The notes below the pieces were generated by a model. It had not been told where the DNA came from, made no database searches, and saw only the letters and a list, made by a program, of their open reading frames with translations. A program made the position numbers and the translations under genes. Of a stretch of 64,000 nucleotides of DNA, positions 46,365 to 55,732 are shown one piece after another. Numbering within the stretch: the first letter of the stretch is position 1; the number at the start of each line of letters is the position of its first letter. Source of the DNA: PALSA-129 sp050014595 (GTDB lineage: Bacteria; Acidobacteriota; Terriglobia; Bryobacterales; Bryobacteraceae); the NCBI GenBank assembly GCA_050014595.1, contig JBEKDA010000015.1, positions 1 through 64,000 on the forward strand. Reading direction: 5' to 3'.

Positions 46365-49300
46365 TCAGAAGCTAAAGCGGACGCCGAACTCGCCCCAGAG
46401 CGAACGCGGGATCACCGTGCTGGCCGGGTTGATGAATCCGGCCGGGTGGCCGAACGTCGACTGGCTGGCGATGTTGCCGTTGAAGTCGGCGCCGTAGTTG
46501 GCGCGGTTGGTCAGGTTGAAGGCCTGCGCCACGAACTGCACCTTGATGCGTTCGCCGAAGTTGACGTTCTTGGACAGCCGCACATCGAGCTCGAAGAACG
46601 GGTCTCCGCGGAGCGGATCGTAGGCGGCGATGGTGCAACTCTGCGCAACGCCGTTCAAACCATAGAAGCAGTTTTGCGCGCCCTTGTTATTGCCGGCATA
46701 CGTAAACCAGCTCGTGGGGCTGCTGGTGGGAACCACCACGGCAACCGTCGTGCCGCCGCCGGTACTCAAGGTGTTCGAAGAGTTGGTAAGGTTATACGGG
46801 CGCGCCGAGCCGAATTGCATGATGGGGGCGAGCTGAAATCCTTTCCACAGGTCGATGATCCCGCTCACCGTGACGTGGTGGCGCTCATCGTTGGGGTTCG
46901 GGCCCCACTCATAGCTGGCAAAGGGGTTCGTGGCAAGCCGCGGATAGTTGCGGAATGAGGTGCCCCCGCTGTCATAGGAATAGGCCCAAGCCAGCGTGTA
47001 ATTCGCGACCAGCGAAATATGATGGCTCATCCGCTGGCGGAAGCTGAAATTGATGCCGTCATAATGGGAACGGCCAATCGACTGTTCATCGCGAACGCTC
47101 GCCAGTTCCGACAACTGTGTCGAGGCCGCAAAATAGGGGTCCAGCGGACGCGTGCAGCACACCCCGTTCACCGGCACTTCCTGGTCGATGTTGATGGTCC
47201 TGTTTTCGTGCAGGCTAAGAACGTGCGTGTATTCGGCCTCCACTACCGAGTTTGGATGCGGCGACCAACTATAGCCAAGGTTGAACTCTTCAGTGACCGG
47301 GTTGCGATAGTGGGGGTCCATCAAACGCCCCACGCTGCCCCCCACAAGCTGTGAGGAAGGAGCGGGCATCACCGGCATGGGATCGACACCGTAGCGCCAT
47401 TTCCCCAGGGCAATGCCGGTTCCCGTGACGATATCGGTGGGAGAGGTCAGGCTGATCGCGCTCTGGAAAATGGTCGGATTGCTCATCTGTTCCATAAACA
47501 GCGGGATGTTCTGGAATATGTTCCCGTAGTAGAGCCCAAACCCGCCGCGCAGAACGTGCGTGCCGTGGCCGGTCAGGTCATAGGCGAAGCCCACGCGCGG
47601 GCTGAAGTCCTTGTTGTCGTCGTGCGGCACGCTGCTGACATACGGATTTGAAATCGGGCTGTTGAGCGCCACCAGTTCCTGGTAGGTGCGGCTGTTCTTG
47701 ATGTCCGACAGGCCAACCATGTTGTAGTCCTTGTCCCAGCGCAGCCCCAGGTTTAAGGTCAGCCGGGTGGATACCCTCCAGTCGTCCTGGAAGAAAAGGC
47801 CGAGCTGCTTGGTTCCCACCAGGAAGTATGGATTGCCGTTGGCTTCCGTCATGCCGGTGACTGCCCCGGGAGTGGCGAATTTCTGCGGATAGGTCGTCGG
47901 GCTGTTCAGAATCACGCTCGGATCGGCCGCAAAATCGATTTCGAGGGTCGAGCTGAACTCGAAGAAGCCGCCCTGCTGCGGCGTATTAATGAAGTCCACG
48001 CCGAATTTCAGAGTGTGCTTGCCGATGGTCTTGGAAAGGTCGTCCCGGAACTGCCACTTTTTCTGCCAGGACTGCTGCGGAACGTTGGTGTTGGTGCCGA
48101 ACGAAGCGTCCGGGAAGGTCACCAGCGGGGCACTGATATTGCTGGCGATCAGGTTGTTCCAATATTGATACCCCGCCGTGAACTGGTTCACCGCGGTGGT
48201 CGAAAGCAGCGAGTTCAGCGTCACGTTCGCCACAATCATCTGGTTGGTGGTGAAATTGCCGTTGGTCAGATCGCCGGTGCCGGTCGACTGGTCGTTCAGG
48301 CTGTTGTTCGACTGCGCGCTGTAGCTGGCATAGGCACTGTTCTTGCTGTTGATGCTCCAATCCATGCGGCCGTTGTAACGGGTCTCGTAGAATGGACGCG
48401 GGATCGAAGTAGCGGGCTGGGCCGCGAGGCCGGCATTCTTGGCGAGCATCAGCTCGTTGTACGAAGTCCCGGTCTCTTCCAGGGACTCGTCTTCGCGCAG
48501 GCGCTCGATACCGAAGAAGACGAACAGCTTGTCTTTCTGGAGCGGACCGCCAACCGAGCCGCCGAACTGCTGGCGGCTGTAATCGGGGTGCGCCAGGCTG
48601 TAGCCGCCGGTGCCATCCGGCACCTTTTCGTCCGTGTCCAGCGCCGTGTCACGGAAGTAGCCGAAGACGGAACCATGATACTGATTGGTTCCCTGCTTGG
48701 TGATCATGTTGATGGCTGCGCCTTCCGACCGGCCGTTCTCGGCTGAGAACCGCTGCGTGCTGATTTGGAATTCCTGCACGGCGTCCAGGGGAAGCTGCAT
48801 GACCGGACCGCCGACGGTGTTGTCCTTGTTATCGATGCCGTTGACGGTAACGTTTACGTTGCGCCCTCCTGCCCCGTTGACGGAAAGAATCGCATAGCGG
48901 GCCTTGGTCGGGTCATACGAGTCCGCCGCTTTTACACCCGGGGCCAGATAAGCCAGATTGGCCACGTCGCGTCCCACCATCGGCAACTGTTCGACCTCAG
49001 TCGGCGTGATGTTCTGGCTGACGCTGCTCTTGCCGATGTCGACCAGCGGAGCGGCGGCGGTGATTTCCACCACCTGGGTGGTGGTTCCGGGCACCAACGT
49101 CGCGTTTGCCGTGACGGTTTGGCCCACCATCAAATCCACGTTTTGCACTTGCGCGGAAAAACCCTGCTTCGATACCTTAACCGCGTAAGTGCCAGCGGGA
49201 AGCAGATCGAACCGGTAGTTGCCCACGCCGTTCGTGTTGGTCGTACGCTTTTCTCCGGTCGCCTTGCTGGTAGTGACCACCTCGGCGCCGACGATCACCC

Positions 49301-49424
49301 CTTGGGATTGGTCGATTATGGTGCCCTCGATTGTTCCGCTGGCGGTGGCCTGGGCGAATGCATTCCCCGGGCCGAACATGGCCAGCGCAAGGGCCGTCAG
49401 ACACAAATAGAAAGATGTTTTCAT
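46365..49424 (-). CDS. Oar-like TonB-dependent receptor
   Basis: A 1019-aa outer-membrane receptor. Signal peptide at residues 1-24 (MKTSFYLCLTALALAMFGPGNAFA), then a carboxypeptidase-regulatory-like Ig domain (GTIEGTIIDQSQGVIVGAEVVTTSKATGEKRTT), a plug domain (EVEQLPMVGRDVANLAYLAPG, NVTVNGIDNKDNTVGG) and a long beta-barrel ending in Phe (GVRFSF). Such receptors are numerous in Acidobacteria and bind large or peptide/glycan substrates, not yet defined. ATG 49424 has ACGGAG upstream; the longer frame from 49619 is not used. Confidence 0.92.
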   Translation of the reverse strand: MKTSFYLCLTALALAMFGPGNAFAQATASGTIEGTIIDQSQGVIVGAEVVTTSKATGEKRTTNTNGVGNYRFDLLPAGTYAVKVSKQGFSAQVQNVDLMVGQTVTANATLVPGTTTQVVEITAAAPLVDIGKSSVSQNITPTEVEQLPMVGRDVANLAYLAPGVKAADSYDPTKARYAILSVNGAGGRNVNVTVNGIDNKDNTVGGPVMQLPLDAVQEFQISTQRFSAENGRSEGAAINMITKQGTNQYHGSVFGYFRDTALDTDEKVPDGTGGYSLAHPDYSRQQFGGSVGGPLQKDKLFVFFGIERLREDESLEETGTSYNELMLAKNAGLAAQPATSIPRPFYETRYNGRMDWSINSKNSAYASYSAQSNNSLNDQSTGTGDLTNGNFTTNQMIVANVTLNSLLSTTAVNQFTAGYQYWNNLIASNISAPLVTFPDASFGTNTNVPQQSWQKKWQFRDDLSKTIGKHTLKFGVDFINTPQQGGFFEFSSTLEIDFAADPSVILNSPTTYPQKFATPGAVTGMTEANGNPYFLVGTKQLGLFFQDDWRVSTRLTLNLGLRWDKDYNMVGLSDIKNSRTYQELVALNSPISNPYVSSVPHDDNKDFSPRVGFAYDLTGHGTHVLRGGFGLYYGNIFQNIPLFMEQMSNPTIFQSAISLTSPTDIVTGTGIALGKWRYGVDPMPVMPAPSSQLVGGSVGRLMDPHYRNPVTEEFNLGYSWSPHPNSVVEAEYTHVLSLHENRTINIDQEVPVNGVCCTRPLDPYFAASTQLSELASVRDEQSIGRSHYDGINFSFRQRMSHHISLVANYTLAWAYSYDSGGTSFRNYPRLATNPFASYEWGPNPNDERHHVTVSGIIDLWKGFQLAPIMQFGSARPYNLTNSSNTLSTGGGTTVAVVVPTSSPTSWFTYAGNNKGAQNCFYGLNGVAQSCTIAAYDPLRGDPFFELDVRLSKNVNFGERIKVQFVAQAFNLTNRANYGADFNGNIASQSTFGHPAGFINPASTVIPRSLWGEFGVRFSF

Positions 49425-49945
49425 TTGTTTCTCCGTTTTCCAGTTTTGATTTGGGCCGCATGGAGTCGCTCGGGACCATCCGCACGGCCAGCGCGGTCCA
49501 AGCGTGCCGATGAAGTACCAGAAGCTTCCTGGCGAGCTTTCATTCGCTTCGCCGCCCCCACATGGGGCGCTCGTAATGGTGAAGAGAAAAACTACCACCC
49601 GCGTGCCGCAATTAGCCATCCAAAGCCATTGGGCACGTAAACCATGAAACAGAACTTACGAACCTAAACTCCGTTATTATATGAAGCTTTTGGTTAGTAT
49701 ACACCCAGCCGGCCTCGGTTGAGCCTCCAAGTCGCAGTTTTTCTTGGCGAGCCGTCTTGGCCTCCGCAAGGCGCAGTCTTGGCCCTGCCGGAAAAATCCA
49801 AAAGGCGGGAAGTCCCTGTCTTTCCATTGCATTCTGCGGACCGCTGCGCGACTCGGAAACGCGGTCTAAAATGCATGGGGCCGGCTCGCTGTACTCATAC
49901 CTGATACAGTGACCGGCCCCGAAACAAGTTCCGTTGGTTAGCGCG
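49425..49945. other. Intergenic region upstream of the TonB receptor, no gene supported
   Basis: About 520 bases with no protein-like frame. The stretch 49660-49700 is A+T-rich and is the likeliest promoter area for the receptor. A terminator hairpin for the gene at 49946-50866 occupies 49877-49920. Confidence 0.5.
49877..49920 (-). terminator. Hairpin terminator of the sigma/anti-sigma operon
   Basis: GGGGCCGGCTCGCTGTA (49877-49893) pairs imperfectly with TACAGTGACCGGCCCC (49905-49920) around an 11-nt loop, 25 nt after the stop at 49946. On the transcribed strand ATGCATTTTAG follows, giving a short U-run. Confidence 0.5.
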
Positions 49946-50866
49946 CTATCGGCCGCCGCCAGTGGTTTGGCCGGCTGGCGCGCCTCGACCGCCGCGGCCG
50001 GCCTGCTCGGTGATCGTGTAGCCGGCGGGAATCATGAAGAGACCGGCATCCGGCGCGGTCTGCGAAATGTTGGTCATCTCGTAAGTGGTCACACCGAACC
50101 GCGGATCGGAGTTGACGGTCTTTACCATCATCTGCAGATCCTTCGAATACCACTGCTCATTGACCACGTGAATGTCGCGATTGTTGCCGATGGTACCGGC
50201 GGGGATGGTGCGAGTCACGCGCGTGCCTTCCGCCATCACGCCGTTCTGCATCTGGAGGCCCAGATCTTCGCGCTTGAGCTGCTGGTTGGTGGTCGCCGCG
50301 GCTACCCTCGGCTCCAGAGCGACTACGTATGGCTCCGCGGAGGTAGCAACACTAACATTCACAGCGCCTCCGCGGCCACCGCGGCCCGCCGCAATCACCA
50401 TGGTCACCCTGGTGGCGGACTTCGCCGCCGGGTCCAGCATGATCCGCACGGAGGCGACGGGATCGAGGATCTGGATGTTGGTCCCACCGTCAACGGTACG
50501 CTCCGTGCGCGTGCGGCCCTGGCTGTCACGATAGAACTGGCTGACCTCGGAGGAATCCAACTGGGTGCCATCGCCCAAAGTTTGAACCGTCCTGGTTTCC
50601 TCGCGAGCGGAGACCGGGCTTCCGGTAACTCCTTGGCCGCCGCGGCCCCCTCCAACGAACACAAAGGTTCCCAGGGTATCGGCCTGCTGGGAAGTGAAGA
50701 ACTGTGTGACGCCATTGGCGGTGTTGATGGTGACGCTACCATCCTTGGTGACGGTACCGGTTTGAATTTGAGCCGACCTGCTGATGGTGACGGTACCGCT
50801 TTGGGCCGGCAAGCCTGTGGCCATCAAGGTCAGGCCGGCTGCGATTGCGAAGAGTTGCTTTTTCAT
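49946..50866 (-). CDS. Secreted protein of unknown function
   Basis: A 306-aa exported protein with signal MKKQLFAIAAGLTLMATGLPAQ. The middle (SEVSQFYRDSQGRTRTERTV, NIQILDPVASVRIMLDP) and end (VTRTIPAGTIGNNRDIHVVNEQWYSKDLQMMVKTVNSDPRFGVTTYEMTNI) resemble a family common in Solibacter-type genomes; role unknown. Gly-Arg-rich linkers (GGGRGGQG, GRGGRGG) recur. It lies 19 nt after the anti-sigma gene and is probably cotranscribed with it, so it may be a target or sensor element of that sigma system. Confidence 0.75.
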   Translation of the reverse strand: MKKQLFAIAAGLTLMATGLPAQSGTVTISRSAQIQTGTVTKDGSVTINTANGVTQFFTSQQADTLGTFVFVGGGRGGQGVTGSPVSAREETRTVQTLGDGTQLDSSEVSQFYRDSQGRTRTERTVDGGTNIQILDPVASVRIMLDPAAKSATRVTMVIAAGRGGRGGAVNVSVATSAEPYVVALEPRVAAATTNQQLKREDLGLQMQNGVMAEGTRVTRTIPAGTIGNNRDIHVVNEQWYSKDLQMMVKTVNSDPRFGVTTYEMTNISQTAPDAGLFMIPAGYTITEQAGRGGRGAPAGQTTGGGR

Positions 50867-50885
50867 GTATTTACCTTTCCTTAAT

Positions 50886-51443
50886 TCAGTTTGAGCTTGA
50901 AATCGTCAGGGGCCGGATCGCGTGGGCACGGCCGTCCTGCCCCACCAGAACATCGGCCTCCACCACGGCTCCCGGATCGGAGACCTGGACGCGATAGCCG
51001 ACGGCCCTCAGCCTGGCCACCGGGATCTCCATTCGCCAAACCGTCGCGCGCTCCTGAGGCGACAGCGGCACGGTGTAGGGAATCGGGAGGAACCCTGGCT
51101 CTTCCTCGGCCACTGGCGCGGGCGCGGGGACACTCCGGTTGCTCCACACCGCGCCTAAAATGACCGAGGCCGCCAGCGCGCCGGCCAGAACCCAGCGCAG
51201 CACCGGCCTTCGAGCTGGCTGCACTTTGCCGAACTCCGCCATCACGCGCGCCTGGAACTGCTCCGCGGGCGGCAGCGGCTCGGCCGCCAGACTGGCCAGG
51301 GCCGCGCTCAGAGCGCGCTGCTCGTCAAGAAAGCGCGCGCATGGCGGGCACTCTTCGAGATGGGAGACGACCTCCGGGGCCGGCGGATTGCCGCGCGCCC
51401 ATTCCATCAGACTGTTCCGGTATTCCCGGCAATTCATAAGCAT
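50886..51443 (-). CDS. Anti-sigma factor with zinc-finger (HC2) domain
   Basis: A 185-aa membrane protein. The N-terminal zf-HC2 anti-sigma domain has C5, H28, C32 and C35 (HLEECPPC). One membrane helix follows (about 83-102), then a periplasmic part. It should hold the cognate ECF factor inactive at the membrane. The ATG at 51443 overlaps the sigma gene by 10 nt; an ATG at 51437 forming ATGA with the sigma stop is equally possible. Confidence 0.88.
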   Translation of the reverse strand: MLMNCREYRNSLMEWARGNPPAPEVVSHLEECPPCARFLDEQRALSAALASLAAEPLPPAEQFQARVMAEFGKVQPARRPVLRWVLAGALAASVILGAVWSNRSVPAPAPVAEEEPGFLPIPYTVPLSPQERATVWRMEIPVARLRAVGYRVQVSDPGAVVEADVLVGQDGRAHAIRPLTISSSN

Positions 51444-52018
51444 TTCTGTCTTTCCCTGTTTCCTTGGAACTTGCGCGCCAGCAATGCGCGGGCGCGGAAC
51501 AAACGGGACCGCACGGTTCCCACGACACATCCCAAGGCCGCGGCGGCCTCCTCATAACTCCTGCCTTCGAGGTCGCACAACACCACGGCTTCCCGGTATC
51601 GGACGGGCAGGGCGGCGATGGCCTTGCGCAAACCGGCGGCCTCCTGTTGGCGCTCGAGGGCGCCCGCGAAATCGGCCGAATCGCCAGGCCGGCCGGCGGC
51701 CTCTTCAAGCGGCAGCCAGCGCTGGTCATGGCGCTGCTGGCGGTGAACGAACTTGCGGGCCACGCCGCCGAGGAACGCGCCCAGGTCGCCGCGCGTGGCG
51801 TCGAACTGGGCGGCGTGGCCGGCCAGCCAGATAAAAACGTCCTGCGTGATTTCTGCCGCGCGCGGTCGATCGTTGGTCATATAAGACGCGAATCGGTACA
51901 CGGAGAGAAAATAGCGATGATAGAGCGCGGCGAACGCCTCGCGATCGCCTTGTCGAAACCGGTCCACCAGGTCGCGATCGGATCTCGGTTCGGATTCCGC
52001 CATGTGCCGTTCGAACAT
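51434..52018 (-). CDS. ECF RNA polymerase sigma factor
   Basis: A 194-aa sigma factor. Region 2: FRQGDREAFAALYHRYFLSVYRFASYMTNDRPRAAEITQDVFIWLAGH. Region 4: ALPVRYREAVVLCDLEGRSYEEAAAALGCVVGTVRSRLFRARALLARKF. It is coupled to the downstream zf-HC2 anti-sigma gene, so it probably responds to an envelope signal. A second ATG at 52003 is an alternative start. Confidence 0.93.
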   Translation of the reverse strand: MFERHMAESEPRSDRDLVDRFRQGDREAFAALYHRYFLSVYRFASYMTNDRPRAAEITQDVFIWLAGHAAQFDATRGDLGAFLGGVARKFVHRQQRHDQRWLPLEEAAGRPGDSADFAGALERQQEAAGLRKAIAALPVRYREAVVLCDLEGRSYEEAAAALGCVVGTVRSRLFRARALLARKFQGNRERQKCL

Positions 52019-52168
52019 ATTGCCACGGAAAGACGACGAAGTTCCAGGATAGTTTGCGGCACGGCAAGCGCGGTGTGGCGCGGTGGTTCGGTCCCTGGCC
52101 GGGCATCGGGCCGCCGGCCGGCGCGGGGCGCGGGCATCCGCTGGTGTGATGCGCTATAGTGACCACAA

Positions 52169-53071
52169 ATGCAACTGAAACTCGTAAGTTTGATGGCTGG
52201 TGCCGTGCTCCTGCGCGCGGCGGCGCCGGTGTGCGGGGGACATGGGGATCAGGCCAGCATGATCGTTTCCACGACATGGCTGGCCAAGCACCTGAAGGAT
52301 TCGAGCCTGGTGATTCTCTCGGTGGGACAGAAGCAGGACTACGACGCCGGCCACATTCCCGGCGCGCTTTTCCTCGACTTCAGCGACATCCGCACGATGG
52401 CCCCGGAGGGACAGGAGCCGAATGTGGAACTGCCCCCCATGGCGCAATTGAAGGAGGTCTTCGAGAAGCTGGGGGTGAACAACGATTCCCACATCGTTCT
52501 CTATGTGGCGAAGGACCAGCTCTCCACCACCACGCGCGCCTTCCTGACCCTGGATGCGATGGGCTTCGGCGCGCGCACGTCCATTCTGGACGGCGGATTT
52601 CCGCTCTGGCAAAAAGAGGGGCGCGAGATCGCAGCCGACGTGCGCCAGGTGAAGCGCGGCAAGCTCGACGTCTGCCCGCAGAACGACGTGATTGTGACCC
52701 TGGATTACGTGCGCGACAATCTGCATCATTCCGGCGTCGACATCGTGGACGCACGCACCGCGGAATTCTATAGCGGGGCGCGGACTCCGCGGGGACAGCG
52801 GGCGGGCCACATACCGGGCGCGAGCAATCTGCCTTACGGGACGCTGGTGGATGCCGACGGGAAGTGGAAACCGGCCGGCGAGCTGCGGAAGCAAATGGAA
52901 GGCGTGGGGATTAAGCCGGGCGACCGGGTGGTCTCGTACTGTCATATCGGGCAGCAAGCCACGGTGGTCTACTTTGTGGCGCGGTATTTGGGATGGGATG
53001 CGCGGCTCTACGACGGATCGTGGGAGGACTGGAGCGCGCATGCGGATCTGCCGGCGGAAGTGTCCAAGTAG
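52169..53071 (+). CDS. Exported tandem-rhodanese sulfurtransferase
   Basis: A 300-aa two-domain rhodanese with an N-terminal export signal. Domain 1 (about 35-150) lacks the catalytic Cys (YVAKDQLSTTTRAF). Domain 2 carries it in VVSYCHIGQQAT, with the usual DARTAEFYSG and AGHIPGASNLPY motifs. It transfers sulfur from thiosulfate or 3-mercaptopyruvate to thiophiles, probably in the periplasm. TATAGT at 52155-52160 lies 8 nt before the ATG without a Shine-Dalgarno, suggesting a leaderless mRNA. It is divergent from the ECF gene. Confidence 0.9.
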   Translation: MQLKLVSLMAGAVLLRAAAPVCGGHGDQASMIVSTTWLAKHLKDSSLVILSVGQKQDYDAGHIPGALFLDFSDIRTMAPEGQEPNVELPPMAQLKEVFEKLGVNNDSHIVLYVAKDQLSTTTRAFLTLDAMGFGARTSILDGGFPLWQKEGREIAADVRQVKRGKLDVCPQNDVIVTLDYVRDNLHHSGVDIVDARTAEFYSGARTPRGQRAGHIPGASNLPYGTLVDADGKWKPAGELRKQMEGVGIKPGDRVVSYCHIGQQATVVYFVARYLGWDARLYDGSWEDWSAHADLPAEVSK

Positions 53072-53150
53072 AGTGGAGCAGCCAATCGTGGCTGCCGCCG
53101 GCTTTCAGCCGGCGCCTGGCGCTGTGGGAGGATTCGCGCCTGGCCAAAAC

Positions 53151-53192
53151 AGCCGCCTGAAAGGCGGCTGCGGGCAGAATTGCCCGCCCCAC
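53151..53192. repeat. Palindromic (REP-like) element, copy 2
   Basis: Matches the core of 23432-23498 with two structure-preserving differences: the first loop is TGAAA instead of TGAA, and the second stem is GGGC/GCCC instead of GGCC/GGCC. It lies between the rhodanese gene and the beta-galactosidase gene. A further hairpin, GCCGGC-TTTCA-GCCGGC, lies about 50 nt upstream. Confidence 0.75.
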
Positions 53193-53241
53193 AACCATGG
53201 CCGGCGGAGTGTTTTGGGGCACAGCAATACACGGTGGACGA

Positions 53242-55659
53242 ATGATTCTCCGATACGGCTTTCTGCTTGCTGCTTTGAGCTGCCTTGGCGCGGCCGATGG
53301 CGCGCGCGTGCGGCGGGGCTTCGACGACGCCTGGCGATTTCACCTGGGGGATGTCACGGGCGGCGAGCGGGCCGACCTCGATGACAGCGGCTGGCGGAAA
53401 CTCAACCTGCCCCACGACTGGTCCATCGAGCAGCCCTATAGCGCGTCCAACCCCAGCGGCAACGGATACCTGCCGGGCGGGATCGGATGGTACCGGAAGA
53501 GTTTTTCCATGCCGGAGGCCGGCGGCGGGCGGAGAGTGTCCCTGGAGTTTGACGGCGTCTACCGCGACAGCGATGTCTGGATCAACGGCCACCACCTGGG
53601 ACATCGGCCGTACGGGTACTCGTCCTTCGAGTATGATGTAACGCCCTACTTGAAGGCCGGCAACCAGGCGAACCTGGTGGTGGTGCGCGTGGACCACAGC
53701 CAGTCCGCGGATTCGCGCTGGTACACAGGCTCAGGAATCTACCGGCATGTGTGGTTGACCGTCACGGCGCCGGTGCATGTGGCGCACTGGGGGACGTACG
53801 TGCGAACGCCGGCGGCGGGCGCGGCGGAGGCGCTGGTATCGGTGGAAACGGCGGTGGTAAACGATTCGGCCTCCCTGACGCGCGTGCGCCTGGTGACGAC
53901 CATCGAAGATGCGGCCGGTCATGAAGTGGGCACGGCCACCGCGGAGGCGCCGTTGAAGGCGGCCGAGAGCCGTTCGTTCGAGCAGCAGGCAGTCGTGACG
54001 AATCCGAAGCTGTGGGACCTGGAGCGGCTCGAGCTCTACACGGCGGTGTCGCGGGTCTATGCCGATGATACTCTGGCCGACGAATACCGGACGCCGTTCG
54101 GCATCCGGGCCATTGGTTTTGATGCCAACACCGGCTTCTACCTGAATGGGCGGCCGGAGAAGCTCAAAGGCGTGTGCATCCACCACGACCTGGGCGCCCT
54201 GGGAGCGGCCTTCAACGCGGCGGCGCTCGAACGGCGGCTGAAGCTGCTGAAACAGATCGGCGTGAATGCCATACGCTGTTCCCACAACCCCATGGCGCCG
54301 GAACTCTACGCCATCTGCGACCGCCTCGGCCTGCTGGTGATGGACGAAGGTTTCGACGAGTGGACCCTCGGCAAGAATAAATGGGTGCAGGGACGGAATT
54401 TCGGCACGCCCAGCCACGACGGGTATAACCAGGCCTTCGACGAGTGGGCGCTGCGCGACATCTCGGACATGGTGCAGCGCGATCGCAATCATCCGAGCGT
54501 GATTCTGTGGAGCATCGGGAACGAAATTGAGTATCCGAACGACCCGTTCAGCCATCCGCGCGGCCGCGGCGGCCTGCGGCCCAACGCGCCCTCGGCGGAC
54601 CAACTGCCACCGATTGCGCGACGGCTGATTTCCGCCATCAAGCTGCTGGATGGCACTCGGCCGGTGACCCAGGCGCTGGCCGATATTGCGTCCTCCAACG
54701 CCACCGGGTTGGCGGGGCTGCTGGACGTGGTGGGGTACAACTATCTGGAACAGGATTACGCGCGCGATCACCAGACATATCCGCAGCGCATCATCTTGGG
54801 AAGCGAAAACTCGCATTCCCTGGCGGCGTGGCAGACGGTCGCGCGGAACGCCTGGGTGGCGGGGCAATTCCTGTGGACGGGCGTGGATTACCTGGGCGAA
54901 TCGGGGCGCTATCCGGACCGCGGCAGCACGGCTGGGCTGCTTGATTACTGCGGATTTCGCAAGCCGGAATCATACTTGCGGGAAGCCTTGTGGAACGACC
55001 GGCCGATGGTGTACGCGGCGGCGCGCGAGGCGGCCCCGGCGGGAGGTCGCGGAGGCGGCCGGCTGGTGGAACATTGGAACTGGAACCAAGACCCGCGCAA
55101 GACCATTCCGGTGGAGGTGTACACGCGGTGCAGTTCGGTGGAGCTGTTCCTGAATGGACGGTCGCTCGGAACGAAGTCGCCGCCCAGCCTGCTGGAGCCG
55201 GTGTTGCGGTGGGACGTGCCCAATGAAGCCGGGGCGGTGCGGGCAGTGGGGCGGTGGGCCGACAGGCCGGGCGAATGCGCGCATTTCGAGCTGGCAACGG
55301 CAGGGGCGGCAGCGCGCCTGGAACTGACGGCCGATCAGACCAACCCGGCGGCTGGTCCGGAGCTCGTCAGCATCGAGATCCGCGTGGTGGATGCCGAGGG
55401 CCATCGCGTGTTCGGGGCGGCGTTGCCTATCTCCGTAACCGTCACGAGCCCAGGGGAACTGGTGGCCCTCGACAACAGCGACCCGCGCGACGTAACTTCC
55501 GTGCAGGCGGGCCGCCGCAACGCCTATCGGGGCCGAATCCTGGCGTTGGTGCGGCGGGGGTCCGAAGGCGGCCTGGTGACGGTTAGGGCGTCGGCTAATG
55601 GACTGCCGGCGGCGGAACTCCGGTTACAGCGTATCCCGCGGGCCATCGAGAAATTCTAG
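53242..55659 (+). CDS. Glycoside hydrolase family 2, beta-galactosidase-like
   Basis: A secreted 805-aa glycosidase. Signal peptide at residues 1-18, sugar-binding jelly-roll (20-190), Ig-like domain (195-290), and TIM barrel (295-590). GNE with acid/base Glu428 lies in NHPSVILWSIGNEIEYP and the nucleophile is Glu522 in LGSENSH. RCSHNPMAPELYAICDRLGLLVMDEGFDEW is the GH2 signature. C-terminal Ig-like domains follow (DUF4982-like and a BIG-type domain). Exact sugar specificity is unknown. ATG 53242 has GGTGGA upstream and begins the signal peptide. Confidence 0.92.
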   Translation: MILRYGFLLAALSCLGAADGARVRRGFDDAWRFHLGDVTGGERADLDDSGWRKLNLPHDWSIEQPYSASNPSGNGYLPGGIGWYRKSFSMPEAGGGRRVSLEFDGVYRDSDVWINGHHLGHRPYGYSSFEYDVTPYLKAGNQANLVVVRVDHSQSADSRWYTGSGIYRHVWLTVTAPVHVAHWGTYVRTPAAGAAEALVSVETAVVNDSASLTRVRLVTTIEDAAGHEVGTATAEAPLKAAESRSFEQQAVVTNPKLWDLERLELYTAVSRVYADDTLADEYRTPFGIRAIGFDANTGFYLNGRPEKLKGVCIHHDLGALGAAFNAAALERRLKLLKQIGVNAIRCSHNPMAPELYAICDRLGLLVMDEGFDEWTLGKNKWVQGRNFGTPSHDGYNQAFDEWALRDISDMVQRDRNHPSVILWSIGNEIEYPNDPFSHPRGRGGLRPNAPSADQLPPIARRLISAIKLLDGTRPVTQALADIASSNATGLAGLLDVVGYNYLEQDYARDHQTYPQRIILGSENSHSLAAWQTVARNAWVAGQFLWTGVDYLGESGRYPDRGSTAGLLDYCGFRKPESYLREALWNDRPMVYAAAREAAPAGGRGGGRLVEHWNWNQDPRKTIPVEVYTRCSSVELFLNGRSLGTKSPPSLLEPVLRWDVPNEAGAVRAVGRWADRPGECAHFELATAGAAARLELTADQTNPAAGPELVSIEIRVVDAEGHRVFGAALPISVTVTSPGELVALDNSDPRDVTSVQAGRRNAYRGRILALVRRGSEGGLVTVRASANGLPAAELRLQRIPRAIEKF

Positions 55660-55732
55660 CCGATATAGCCGATAAGTAGGTTGACATCATCGGCGCCGTT
55701 TGCTCCGATAAAAGAGTATTCGACCTTTATAT

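Noticed and set aside
49425..49945. Candidate small RNA upstream of the TonB receptor
   Set aside because: Only one hairpin, better explained as the terminator of the neighbouring operon.
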